Shown: positions 1 through 11,920 of the stretch, piece by piece
Layout of the letters: every line of letters starts with the position of its first letter
How positions within the stretch are numbered: the stretch's first letter is position 1
From: Pyrus communis
Lineage: Eukaryota; Streptophyta; Magnoliopsida; Rosales; Rosaceae
Assembly: GCF_963583255.1 (NCBI RefSeq)
Contig: NC_084818.1
Span: 10,976,222-11,040,221, forward strand
Length of the DNA stretch: 64,000 nucleotides
Direction of reading: 5' to 3'
Made by a program: the position numbers and the translations under genes
Notes under the pieces: generated by a model
Database searches by the model: none
The model's input: the letters and a program-made list of their open reading frames with translations, nothing else
Told to the model about the DNA's origin: nothing

Positions 1-1048
1 TTTTTCTGTTATTCACCTTAAAGTCGTCTATGTCCAAGATGAGTGGAAGTGAGCTAACAGATGAAGATTTTGAACGTCTATCGCTCTTGTCTCTACTCTC
101 TTTCATCTGGTTCAAGAAAAATCAGCAAAGCAGCAGAATGAATAAAGTCGCCACGAGAGCTCACAAAAAAGCCAACACCAGTCAAAAGTTCCATCCATTA
201 TATAGACAAATTAACAACGATCTTGATTCGAGAACCAAAGTTTTGTTGCTCAAATCACAAAACAAGCGTAACTGTAAGACATCTAATACACTCCACTCTC
301 AAGCATAATAGGAATGTGCGTGTTTGCTAATCACATGAAACAAGAATTGGTCCTTCTTTAAAACATACTGCATCTAGGGAATAAGCTACTTATCTCTAAC
401 GTCAAATTTTGGAGCCAATCATTGTAAATTTGCAACTAAATGAATTTCTAAAGTCCCATAATTTAAAACCCAGAAAAGCAAATTAATTCATTCAATTTTG
501 ACAAAATTTCAAATTATAAACTCAAAAGTTCAACTATGACTTAGAATCATTTAAAAATTGAATACATTGCAGAAACACCCAAGAGTTAATAAATGCCGGA
601 GATAATGAATGGATGTTGCCTTGAAATTGAATTATAGAAGAGAAATACATGTTAAAAATTATCATTTTCTTCTAATTAAAAAGTCACATATTCTCTAGTT
701 TTGATGGATTTTTCAGCTGCAAGATACTGGAGCTGATAACTCCATTTCAAATTTTCCATTATTCTCCTCTGTTTTCTCACCAACCAAACACATGGAATAA
801 GAAATTACAAAAAAATCCCATTGGATTCACAGCTCCAGCACCTCGAAGAATTCAGAGCTCAAATTGTCAGAACAGGGTCTCCAAAATTCGAACCACATAA
901 AATTTCAAAAAAACGCTAAACAAATTTCTACCTTTCCATCACACATTCAGCAAAAAAACCAACAATTACTATGCCTAATTTGCACTTTGTAAAAAATAAA
1001 TAAATAAATAAATCAAACAAAAAATAATTAAATTAATCCAAAATATAC
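1..1048. other. Non-coding stretch, possibly intron of a minus-strand gene
   Basis: I see no convincing coding exon here; the short open frames match nothing I recognise. If the CT-rich exon just to the right is a 5' untranslated exon of a minus-strand gene, this stretch would be its first intron, perhaps with another leader exon around 830-900. That is inference. An AAAT-type simple repeat lies near 995-1012. Confidence 0.3.
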
Positions 1049-1200
1049 CTCTATTCGAATTTCACTGAGCGAGAAAGTGAGAGAGAGAATATCAGAGAGT
1101 TTGCCTCTTCCTTCTTCGCTGGGTCTGGCTTGGGTTAGATCGAGAGCGAGAGAGAGAGAGGAGAGAGAGCTCGCTCGTAGACGAAGACAACAACGAAAAT
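1049..1200 (-). promoter_or_regulatory. Possible 5' untranslated exon of a minus-strand gene running off the left edge
   Basis: Read on the minus strand, this is a CT-rich leader (runs of CTCTCTCT) typical of plant 5' untranslated regions. It ends in a good donor, GAATAGAG followed by GTATATTTT, with the exon boundary at 1049. No ATG-initiated conserved protein is visible, so the coding exons would lie beyond the left edge. The promoter would then fall around 1200-1500. An alternative is a simple GA microsatellite that happens to precede a GT. Transcript data would decide. Confidence 0.35.
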
Positions 1201-1756
1201 TCGATTACTCAACTGACGGTTTTACCCATATAGTGCGATTCAAATGTGTAACGATTTGAGGGTAAAATTGACACTTTACATTCTTAGTTTTATTATATTT
1301 CCCCAGGCTTCTATTTGGTTTTTCGTGTTGTTTTTATTTGATTCGCCGACCTTTCCCCTCTCTCTCTCCTGCTCACAACATTGCTTTTGATTAAGAATAA
1401 GAAATACACTTTTGTTTCTTTCCTTTATTTTTACTCTTTGGTAAAAAAACCCACACATTTTAAGGCCTATACAGTAGTTACACGTAATAAGGTGAAAGTC
1501 TATCTTTAATAAATAAAAAATAGAGAACTAGATTTTAACATCTAAATAAGATGAAGTTTAGAAAAATGTCTTATACAAGATTAAAAATTAATTTTAATCT
1601 CTAGATTCTATTTAATGTCAGCATATGTATTCAATGTCTCTTTTTTATTTATTTATAATTTTATGAATTTAAATTTTATGAAAATATTATAAATTTTAAT
1701 TCTCATTATGGTAAGCATCTAATATAAGAAAATATTTTCGTAGAGATTTTTTAGTA
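1201..1756. other. AT-rich intergenic sequence
   Basis: No gene, RNA or element end is seen. The right part grades into the AT-rich repeat that follows. Confidence 0.4.
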
Positions 1757-1947
1757 CACTTATGTTTTTGCATTTTTTTCTTATTTGTCACTAATTTATT
1801 ACAATATATTTAGGTACGAACATTTTGGTACATTGGGTTAGTATAATATGTTTAGATACAGACATTTCGGTACATTAATTTAGTATAATATATTTAGGTA
1901 CCGACATTTCGGTATACTAGTTTAGCATCATATAGTTACTTATGGAA
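1757..1947. repeat. Imperfect tandem AT-rich repeat
   Basis: Imperfect units of about 45-50 bp share the core TTTCGGTACA and CTAATTTAGTATAATATATTTAGGTAC. A longer period of about 200 bp is also visible: the CACTTATGTTTTT start recurs at 1757 and about 1956. Related words (TTTGGTACGTTAT) occur again at 50360-50540. The family is unknown to me. Confidence 0.55.
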
Positions 1948-2312
1948 TTTTCGGTACACTTATGTTTTTACATATTTTCTTATCTGTCACTAATTCACTA
2001 CAATATATTTAGATACGGGTATTTTGGTACACTAATTTAGTAAAATATATTATGATACAGACGTTTAGGTACACTAATTAGAGAAAGTTAACTAAAATTA
2101 AGGAATTAAAATGTGTATAATAATAAATTTTAATTTTAATGTAATAACATTAAATAAGTTATCTATTAAATATAAAAAATATATATATGATATGAATTTG
2201 AATTAAGTACACATTAAGGGATTAAAATTAATATTCAATCTAACACCGAGTTTTTATATAATTTTAATCTTCTTGAAGGATTAAAGTTCAAAAACCTCAT
2301 AAAAAATATATA
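1948..2312 (+). repeat. Direct repeat, left copy (about 365 bp)
   Basis: This stretch recurs in the same orientation at 4962-5324 with only scattered differences. It runs from TTTTCGGTACACTTATG through GTCACTAATTCACTACAA to CCTCATAAAAAATATAT. The two copies bracket the receptor-like-protein fragment and the plastid DNA. They may be remnants of an LTR pair or of a duplicated AT-rich repeat; no terminal TG/CA or target duplication could be fixed. Confidence 0.7.
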
Positions 2313-2889
2313 TAACAGGTGTGACATGACCCGACCTGTTAAGGACTCGTTAAAATAACAGGTGTGACATGACATAACTCGTTAAGATAACAGGTGTTAC
2401 ACGAAAATGACACGAACTTAATAGACACGACCCGTATGCTAGGCAAACATATCATATATTTTAAAAAATCTCGCATTAAATAGAGCACTTTTATCTTTTT
2501 CTTGACATACGTAAAAGAGATGTGAACAAAATATTGTTGTTGATGGGCTTGTTGGGTCTGTAATATTTTTCTACCTTTCCTTCCCTGTTTGGGCTAATCA
2601 GACTATAAATGTAACATGGACCATAGCCATCCCTACAAATATTTTCAGATCACTTTGTCACTGAATATCAGCGGAGACTCAGGCATGTATCATCCCAAAA
2701 GTCGTAGAAAGCCCAATGCAAACGGTTTATTAGCTATGGTTTTACGAGAAAAGCTTGTGTCAACTTAAAACATCATGTCATTTATATGTCCACTCACACA
2801 ACTAAGCAAGACCGCCTTTGCATTGGGGACCATACTTGCCCGATTTCACCAATCCCATATAGATGGTTCACTTGGTTGTGAAGCCATTT
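2313..2889. other. Intergenic sequence with a short degenerate repeat
   Basis: The start (2320-2450) has a recurring word AACAGGTGTGACATGAC within a sequence rich in ACACGACCCG-type words, which looks like repeat debris. No gene was seen in the remainder. Confidence 0.35.
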
Positions 2890-3058
2890 TTTGTCGGTTA
2901 TAACACCTGGATTTTATGTGACTTTGGGGCTTGGATTTGTCATTGGATTCTGGGGAGTTTGTGGGAGTTTGATATTCAACAGATCATGGAGATGCACGTA
3001 CTTTAAACTCTTGAATGATTTAAATGATTGGCTTTATATCAAGGTGGCATTGTTCAGG
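2890..3058 (+). pseudogene. C-terminal fragment of an LRR receptor-like protein
   Basis: The frame gives GFYVTLGLGFVIGFWGVCGS, then LIFNRSWRCTYFKLL and DWLYIKVALFRQQ. This is the outer-juxtamembrane, transmembrane and short basic cytoplasmic tail pattern of plant LRR receptor-like proteins of the Cf/EIX/HcrVf type, which act as cell-surface immune receptors. No leucine-rich repeats are seen upstream and the frame loses similarity after about 3060, so this is a remnant of roughly 55 residues. It lies between the two AT-rich direct repeats, next to plastid-derived DNA. Confidence 0.65.
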
Positions 3059-3548
3059 CAACAAAGAATGCTCATCAGATACCTATGTTTTGTCCCTTTA
3101 TATGTTTATCTTAATTGTTATACATTCATGATATTTTTTGGATTATCCTTGGATAATTATTCACTATGATGTCAAAAGTTCTCCCTATTGTCTTGATAGC
3201 CTCTAAAAAAATCATGTTTCCATCATCCAAACCTTGAGGTGATTTTTGTGTTAAGACTTGCTTTGGTTCTATGTGATTGGTAGTGACTCTACTTACTCTG
3301 TAATCTAAACCAAGTGTCATTTCCCTTATTTCTTTTTGTGTCTCCCCAAAAGAAAAAAAAAAAAAAAAAGGAGTATAGGAACATCGAAAACAACAAAGGG
3401 GGGTTTACTTCAAGAAATATGTTATCATAGCTCAAGGGAAATTCTCTTCAAAAGTATCCTTTTATGCAATGTCATGGGGTGTTTCAATGTCTCAAATTCC
3501 ATTTCTTAGGTCATACATCAATCTTTTCGTAGTTTAGAATGGTGGTTC
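3059..3548. other. Spacer between receptor fragment and plastid insert
   Basis: No gene is recognised. An A-tract lies at about 3352-3369, after CTCCCCAAAAG. It might be a retroposed tail, but no element could be attached to it. Confidence 0.3.
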
Positions 3549-4086
<538 letters not shown>

Positions 4087-4192
4087 TTACTTATATCTAA
4101 TATTTAAGTAAATAGCAAAATTATAGACAAGGGACTATAATAGTGACCTACCTAATTTTATTGTAGAAAGTTTTTGGATCAATGATTGGATC

Positions 4193-4473
4193 ATGCGAAC
4201 TGAAAATACCTTTTCTTGGATAAAGAAAGAGATTACTCGATCCATTTCCGTATTGCTCATAATATGTATACTAACCCAGGCATTCCTTTCAAATGTATAT
4301 CCCATTTTTGCACAGCAGGTTATGAAAATCCACGAGAAGTGATTGATCATATTGTATGTGCCAATGGCCATTTAGCTAATAAACTCGTGGATATCGAGGT
4401 TCCACAAGTGATACTTCATGGCACTGTATTTGAAGCAGTTGTTCGAATTCCTTATGATCTGCAACTGAAGCAA
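4193..4473 (+). pseudogene. petA: Nuclear-integrated plastid petA fragment (cytochrome f, 5' part)
   Basis: From the ATG at 4193 the frame reads [20 protein letters not shown] and on to YPIFAQQ. This is the transit/signal region of plastid cytochrome f up to its processing site. One G is missing right after the CAGCAG codons, shifting the frame; the next frame continues [20 protein letters not shown] to DLQLKQVL. The haem-binding CxxCH motif should read CANCH but is CANGH, so a haem-ligating cysteine codon is lost. Similarity ends near 4473. It lies opposite the atpB piece and 120 bp away, although atpB and petA are kilobases apart in the plastid genome. Confidence 0.93.
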
Positions 4474-4961
4474 GTTCTTACACCTTATCTCAAATGACCC
4501 TGGCTTCACTTGATTGGTGTCTCACTCAAAGTCTCACATAATGTGTTCCCTTCATTCAAGGCTTTTGCCTTATTTTGTGCATCATGTCCTTTGTTTATAT
4601 TATGTAAGAAGTGTTGTCTCTTAAGGTCAATGAATTTTTAAAAGTTGGTTAAAATTGACATATCTTTTTGGTTAAGTGCTCTGATCTATGATTTTAAGAT
4701 GGCTTTCACAAATCCTTTCTCCCATACCTTGACACGTCACTGCATGATTATGAGCTTGTGTTAATCTCATTGTCAATGTTTGTGTATGCCCTTGAAGATT
4801 TGTCCATTGAGAATTGCATTGCATATCTAATTTTTGTGTTCTTCAAATTACATATCTCTTGGGGTATTTTGTCAAGGAAAGCCAAAAGGGGAGATTGTAA
4901 AGTCTAGTCTTAAGTGTTTAGCTTTCCTTGTCAAATATTGTGTCACTAATGTTTTTACATA
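4474..4961. other. Non-coding spacer with a possible LTR junction
   Basis: No gene is seen. Near 4885-4900 the string CCAAAAGGGGAGAT is followed by TGTAAAGTC, which resembles a polypurine tract abutting a Copia LTR start. No matching partner was found, so this is weak. Confidence 0.3.
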
Positions 4962-5324
4962 TTTTCGGCGCACTTATGTTTTTACATATTTTCTTATATG
5001 TCACTAATTCACTACAATATATTTAGGAACAGGCATTTCGGTACACTAATTTAGTAAAATATATTATGATACAGATGTTTAGGTACACTAATTAGAGAAA
5101 GTTAAATAAAATTAAGTAATTAAAATGTGTATAATAATAAATTTAAAATTTAATGTAATAACATTAAATAAGTTATCTATTAAATATAAAAACAAAAATA
5201 TGATATGAATTTGAATTAAGTGCACATTAAGGGACTAAAATCAATATTCAATCTAACACCAGGTTTTTATATAATTTTAATCTTCTTGAAGGATTAAAGT
5301 TCACAAACCTCATAAAAAATATAT
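4962..5324 (+). repeat. Direct repeat, right copy (about 365 bp)
   Basis: Same-orientation copy of 1948-2312, carrying a few short insertions and substitutions. The two copies are about 3.0 kb apart and enclose the receptor fragment and the plastid DNA. Confidence 0.7.
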
Positions 5325-6345
5325 TTGCTCACCTCTCTTAAGTGTTGAGAATAGAAAAAGACGTGTAATGAAACTTGCAATAAGTAAAGAGAATACAGTA
5401 CAGTTTGAAGATAGCACACCTTTAAAATAGGGAGCTCAATCATCTTTAAAGTTAGATCACTTAGTAAGCATGAAGTAAGTTTTTCAGATATTGTGATTTA
5501 ATTCAATCTAAATCTCCGAAGAGCATGTATCCGTCAGTAATTGAACTAAAGACTAACATGATGAAACACATGAGGAACAAGCCAGTAAATACCTAAAAAC
5601 TTCAATATGTTGAGTTTAATGACCTTCACCAAAAAAATTCGTACTCGTGGATATTTTAAAAGTATAACCTAGGCATCGGATGTTTTAAGAGAAAACACAT
5701 TACAAATTTGACATCAATGCAGAATGTGAAAGGCATTGATGCAGTTACGAGGGAACAATTGGTTCGTACAATGGCTATAATGCTATTCTTGGACTGGGGA
5801 ATCCTACCCCAGTTTTCGACATGGTTCCTACCTTCGGGCTGTTCAAAATTTATTTTTAATTAATTTTAATGGTGAGTTTCTTATTCAACTAATATTTCAA
5901 TTAGTAAAAAATTTAGTTCAACAAATTTTTTTTTGTAATAACAACTATTTAAAGTTTTATTTTAATAAAAAAATAAGATTTAACAATTCAGTTGAAGAAG
6001 TATAAAATGACATAAGATTTTAAATTACCACATCAACCACGACCTTTAATTTGACCATTATAATTTGACGCTTCAAATCTTAGGAAATTAGAATGACAAC
6101 GGAAACTCATCTGAGTTAAACACGCACAATTAAACCAGCCTGAAATAGAATTGAAAGACACTGAACAAACAATAAGTTGTAATTAGACTAGAATTAATGC
6201 TCTCGTAATTTGCAAATTTTGCATTTGATTTTCCCTCTCCCTCCAATTCCATCTTCTTCCCGCTCAGTTGGCTCCACGCACGGCCCTCCAAAACCATGAC
6301 ACAAATAAATGTCAAATCCGAAACCCTAGATTAGAGACCAGAGAG
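5325..6345 (+). promoter_or_regulatory. Upstream region of the intact TRAIP-like gene
   Basis: No other gene is seen in this 1 kb. The last 120 bp before the ATG at 6346 is CT-rich (CCCTCTCCCTCCAATTCC), typical of a plant 5' untranslated leader. No confident TATA box can be chosen. Confidence 0.4.
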
Positions 6346-9300
6346 ATGGCCGATGCAGATTCCAACAATTTCACCAAAACAATCTGCTCAATCTGCTACG
6401 AAGACCTCAAGCCCACTTCTGAGGATCTCCAATCCATCTCCATCTGCGGCCATGTCTTCCACGAGCTATGGTCTATCTTTCTCTCTCTCCCCTCTCTTTT
6501 CTCTCTCGCTCTCTCTACATGTATATATGTATTCAATTTGTGTATGTTTGTTTAATCTCAATGTATGCATTTGTTCGGAAATTGATGTTTAATACGGCGA
6601 CGTCTTGGGTGTGAAACCCTAGCCTGCAACAGTGGTTCGAGTACTCTGCGAGGACGAAGAAGTACACTTGCCCGGTGTGCAAACAAAATTGCAAGCAAAA
6701 GGATGCCGGCCGGCTTTATTTTCAGTCGGTGGGGGACGCGGCGGATGCGACTCAGAGGCCGATTAGCAAATGCGAGGAAGATCCCCAGGTGTTGCGTCGA
6801 GAGGTGAAAAGGTTGGAGGTGGCGGAGCTGGGAATTCGTTTGGCTTTCGATCTTCAGGGGAAGGAGCTTAAGGAGCTCAAAGAGGAGGTATTGGATTGTC
6901 ATTGTGCTTTGTTGGGTGTGTAAGAAATTGGGGGAAATCAAATAAAGATTTGGATTAGGACTTTGGTTAATTGGTCTCCTACTACTTGAAATGGTAACAC
7001 ATTTAGGTTGGTTTTTCGATTACTTTTTGGAATTGAAGTAAAGAAATAAATCACAAAAATTATAATATCAGTTAGAGAGTTGAATTTGAATGTTTGATGA
7101 TTCATAACTTGGCAGTTTTCTGTGATTCGATAGGATAGTTTGCTTAATGGAGGTATTTATAACAATCGAAACATAATCCATAATCGGAAGGAATATTTTA
7201 GACGATATTGTTGGAAAAGGTAGAATATAGAGAAGGTTTGATATTTTAGTTTCTGGTATTTTCGTAGAGAAAGAGGAACCTTGCATAGGAGCGGTGATTT
7301 AAATTCTTTGGTAATCGAATTGAAGGTTATGAAGGTATGGTTTATTTTCTTTGCTGATGAAAGGTCAGGGATGATAGAAATACTTGGACTCTGGATCTTC
7401 AGTGATATATTTTGTGCAGTATAGAAGCTTTGTTTCTTATTGATGTGGTTCTCATGAGGAGATATTTCTGTCAGCTTTGTCAATGTAAGGAGGTGGCACA
7501 GAAAGAAGTGGTCTTGAAAAATGAAGCCTTAAAACAACAAGCATACATGCAGCTGCAGCTTATGATGAAAACTGAGGTAAACTATTAACTTTAGTTCTTA
7601 GTTAAGTATATATTTTGTAGGGATGAGTGATTAATAAGAAATAAATTTTGATGAAGTTTTGTTCAACTTTTTCATAGGCTCTTGATAAATCGACTATGGA
7701 GCGTTTGAGGTTGCAAGAAAGAAACATGGCATTGGCCAAAGAGCTTGCAGCATTCAAACTGTGAGGAAATCTTCACTATGAGCTGTATTTTCAAGTGGTC
7801 ATTACCATTTTGTTATTCGGAATGATTTGCACATGACTTACTCAACCCTACACATGCTTCACCACTTTCGCCAACGCCCAAGGCTAGTTTAGGCAATCGA
7901 GTCTCTTAAGTACTTGGTCTCTTTTCTGTTCCTAAAATGGTTACGTGGTTTGCAATTATAGGGTATCTGATCTAGATCTGGATGAAGATGAGGTTTCAAA
8001 GCTTTCCACTCTTGGTAATGGAGCCAACACCAAAGACACGATAGATATTCTAAGAAAGTCCTTGGAGATGAGTAAAAGGTCAGCCATACATCTTGAAATT
8101 TACTTTAACGTTTATGGATGGAGCATTTCCTTGAGTGTTTCTGTCTCAAGTAAAATTAAACAGCGGTCACCTTGCATTTCATCCTCGTATACTTTTTTCT
8201 CTCTGATGTTTTAATTTGCATTATTTGCTGTGCATGCTTCTAATAGGAATTACAAAGAATTGATAAACAAATACAATGGTCTTGCACGAGAAGCTCGTGA
8301 AAGCAAAAAACTGGAGCAGGAGGCTAAAGAAAAGATTAAAAAAATGAAGGTAAGTTTGTGATGGGATGATCTTGATTGAATTTCAGTCCATGAGAGGAAC
8401 TTGATTTAGTGATTTTTTTGGCCATTATCAGACGAGGGTACAAGAAATGGAGACGGTTGTCGAAGTAAAAGATAATGAAGTTTTGAGGGCTTTAAAAGCT
8501 TCAAAGACAACTTGGGGTGAAGGAATTATGCAGAATGGTGAAAGATGTAACACTAATTCAGTGTCTGTCAACAATTCATCAGAAGTTCAAAGAAAACATC
8601 CGTATGCAGCCATTCGTAAGTTGGATAGAATTGAAAAATTGGAAAATGATCTATTGTGTCATAGGAAAACAGAAAACTCAAACTTCACTGACCATATGGA
8701 TTTAAGCTGTACTAAAGATGGTACAATAAACACTGTTCATGATAAAGTAAGAGATGCCTACTCTTTAGGAGATAAAGATGCTTCAAAACATTCTACAGCT
8801 AAGCGTGGACTTTCAAATCCCAAATTGAAAGAACCAACCTATGAGGATGTTGTTAACCAGAAGTGCACTCGGTTGAGGTCAGATGCAGTTTCTAATACCA
8901 GGAAAGAAACTCCTACTTGTAACGATACTGCCAGGACTTCTGCTGCCGATGTTGTGATTCTTGATGATGTTGAACAAGATCAACCCATGTTTAACATTAG
9001 AAAGGAGTCTCCTGTGCCACAACCACTTCCCGGAACAGGTATTGATGCAGTTTTTTGAGTTTACTGTGCAAAGATATCATGAAATGAGTAACATTTTTCT
9101 GAAGATGTAGTAGATGAGGATTTAATTTTGTTTTTGTTATTTATCTTCAAAATACAGGGGATGTATGTTTTTCTGGTGGCTTGCTTGGGCCTGATGGAAC
9201 AAACAGGTTTTTAGGTAAATGGTGCAAGCGGGGTCTGAACAAGGGATCAGAATCAAGGCAAAACCCAAGTGCAGATTCTGGTAATTTGATTGCTGTAGGA

Positions 9301-9678
9301 GCTGACGGAAGAGGTGGCAGAATCAAAGTTCTTAGATCACTGAATCATTCAACAGTGGTGGGTTCATGTGCTTGTTTTCATTCTATTTGTTGTCATTTTG
9401 ATTTTTGGTACTCTTATCAAGTTTCCTTTCAAATTGAGTTGTTTGATCCTTTTTGCCCATGGACAAAAATTTTCACATCTCGAAATATTTGTACCTACTC
9501 AAGAGTGATTCACTCGATGTTGTTAGAAATGTTAAGCATGTAGATATGTTTACTTTTGCAGGATAACAAGGAGAATGCACCGGGGACAAAGCGGTTCAAG
9601 TCGGGGTCTAAAACAAACAGTGTACAGTCCCAAGGGTGCTTGCAAATAGAACACTTCTTTGGGAGGGTTGGTAGATGA
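6346..9678 (+). CDS. TRAIP-like RING-H2 E3 ubiquitin ligase, intact nine-exon gene
   Basis: Exons, all with GT-AG borders and matching phases: 6346-6470, 6623-6887, 7475-7576, 7678-7760, 7962-8078, 8247-8349, 8432-9038, 9158-9357, 9562-9678. They join to 1719 nt, 572 residues and a TGA. Residues 14-61 form a RING-H2 finger (C14, C17, C34, H36, H39, C42, C58, C61) split by intron 1 inside the C42 codon. Charged coiled-coil sequence follows to about residue 285. A SUMO-interaction-like core VVILDD lies at about 439-444, and a basic patch and a degenerate PCNA-binding-like tail CLQIEHFF at 560-567. This order resembles animal TRAIP, a nuclear ligase acting at replication forks and on DNA-protein crosslinks; a similar role here is inferred. 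No stop or frameshift is seen. A 3' copy lies inverted at 26845-28503 and a divergent paralogue at 23.4-26.4 kb. Confidence 0.88.
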
Positions 9679-10222
9679 TCAAGCATTAAAAGGTGCGTCT
9701 ACTTACGGGTTTGCAATGTTGAGATGTATGATTTTGTTGTGGAGGCTTGGAGTTAGGAGAGAAAGCAAAAGTTAACAAATGGTCGAAGCAAATGGCATTT
9801 TCTACTTTCTGTTTATGAAGAGCCATTTTGTTGTATTGTATATAATTTATATTATTGGCTACTATTGAAGTTTAGAGGAAAGAAATGTCTTTGTACAAAG
9901 TTGAGAGTTCACAAAGTCACATATCATTTTTCACAAGTGAGTGGTTGATTGTTGAATTTCAATCGTTGTTTACTCTCTTCTTATGATTAGGAGAGGAAAG
10001 CTCCATATTACTTACAAAGCGTTTGTAAGAATGAAACAAATGTGTTAGATTTTGGTATGCCATGCCTAAAAAATCAATTATTTGATTAACCCGAGGTTAT
10101 TTATTGCATATTCATTTTTCGTTTAAGCTAAGTAAACATGCTATTGATGCAATGTTCCATTTGGTTTGAAACAACCAATGAATATTAAAGAGGCTTGTAG
10201 TTCAAATGATTGAGAATATTTA
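9679..10222 (+). other. 3' flank of the TRAIP-like gene, also present in the inverted copy
   Basis: This non-coding stretch holds the presumed 3' untranslated region. It matches 26845-27451 in inverted orientation, which fixes the downstream limit of the duplicated block at about 10222, where the Copia fragment begins. Confidence 0.6.
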
Positions 10223-10231
10223 CATTCAAAA

Positions 10232-11920
10232 AGTGGCACTATATCCAATCACCCCATGGTCACTAGATTAAAAAGTGGCACTATTGAAAGGAAGAACTAC
10301 AATGCACTAGTTGCTTTGTTTCCAAAGCTTAGTTCATTACAAATCATTGAGGAAGATTCTTTTACTGGAGGCTATTCTTTTGTGTTTGAAATTTTGGATA
10401 TGCTAGAACCCTCATCTTTTAGAAAGGCAACTACTATACAACATTGGTAAGAAGCTATGCAGGAGGAGTATAATTCTCTTAGAGCTCAAGGAACTAGGGT
10501 TTTGGTTCCATCTCCCAAGGATAGGGCTATAGTTGGAAGCAAATGGGTATATACAGTGAAGAAAAACCCAGATGGGAGTGTCTCAACGTATAAAGCAAGG
10601 CTTGTAGCTCATGGCTTTTCCCAAGAACATGGAATTGATTACTTGGATACATTCCAGTTGTAAGACACACTACCATTAGGATTGTTCTAGCCTTAGCAGC
10701 TATAAATCATTGGGGTTTGAGACAATGAGATATTAAAAATTCTTTTCTTCACGGTGATTTACAAGAAGAGGTATATATGAAGCAACCCCAGTGATTTATA
10801 GATGCATCTCATCCTACACATGTTTGCAAGCTAGTGAAATCGTTATATGGATTGAAGCAAGCTCCAAGAGCTTGGAATTCAAAATTTACAAGCTATTTAG
10901 GAGAATTGGGTTTCTATGCTTCAACTTCTGATACTAGTTTGTTTGTAAAGAAAGATGGACCAGATATGATCATACTTTTGTTATATGTTGATGACATAAT
11001 TTTAACCGGTTCAAATTCTGTGAAGATACAAAGGATTAGCTATCTGAGGTGTTTGATTTGAAAGACATGGGACAACTCACCTATTTTCTAGAATTACAAA
11101 TAAAGTATAAGGAGAATGGGGATATATTTGTTAACCAATCCAAATATATCAAGGTTATGATACATAAAGCTGGTTTAGAGTCCTGTAAACCTGCCAATAC
11201 TCATAAAGTTGGTTTAGGGTATTTTGTTGACTGATCCCACTTTGTACATGAGTATTGTAGGGTCTTTGCAGTATTTGACTTTCACCAGGCCAGACATAGC
11301 CTATGCAGTGAATACAGTTTGCCAGTTCATGTCTTCCCTTACTGAGTTTCATTTTGGAGCTATTAAAAGAATCCTTGGGTACCTTCAAGGATCAATAGAC
11401 AGTAGTGTTCTATATTCTGCAAATACATTGCCTCGGTTAAATGCATTTTCGGATTCTAACTGGGCAGCTGACTTGAATACCAAAAGATCTGTAACTGGAT
11501 ATGTGGTGTTTCTAGGAAACAATCCTATTTCATGGCAATCTAAGAAACAAAACTTAGTGTCTTGAAGCTCCACTGAGGCTGAGTACAAGGCTCTAGCACA
11601 CACAACTGCTGATATTGATTAGGTGAAGAATATTGTAAAGGATTTAGGTGTGTTTTTAACAAATCCACCAAGTATTCATTGTGATAATATGTTAGCCATT
11701 GCACTAAGTGCAAATCCAGTGTTTCATTCAAGAATAAAACATCTTGACACAGACTAGCATTTTGTGAAAGAAATGGTTCAACAAGGAGACTTGGAGGTGT
11801 TGTACATTCCAACTGATGATCAAACTGCAGATATATTGACAAATGGATTACACAATCCATCTTTTATTCGACATTGTTACAATCTCAAGCTGGCAAATCC
11901 CAGTTGAGATTGAAAGGGGA
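10232..11920 (+). mobile_element. 5'-truncated Copia pol (reverse transcriptase and RNase H), decayed
   Basis: Broken frames read the second half of a Ty1/Copia polyprotein. The RT start (GSKWVYTVKKNPDGSVSTYK and ARLVAHGFSQ) is followed by the catalytic YVDD box (LLYVDDIILTGSN) near 10980-11015. The SLQYLTFTRPDIAYAV segment and the RNase H portion (GYVVFLGNNPISWQSKKQN; SSTEAEYKAL; IHCDN) come next. Several stops and frameshifts (near 10450, 10660, 11060, 11565) make it a pseudogene. Gag, protease and integrase are absent; it starts abruptly just after the TRAIP-like 3' flank. It ends in a purine tract (GAAAGGGGA) directly before TGTTTGATAATTG, the start of a 3' LTR. Confidence 0.85.
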
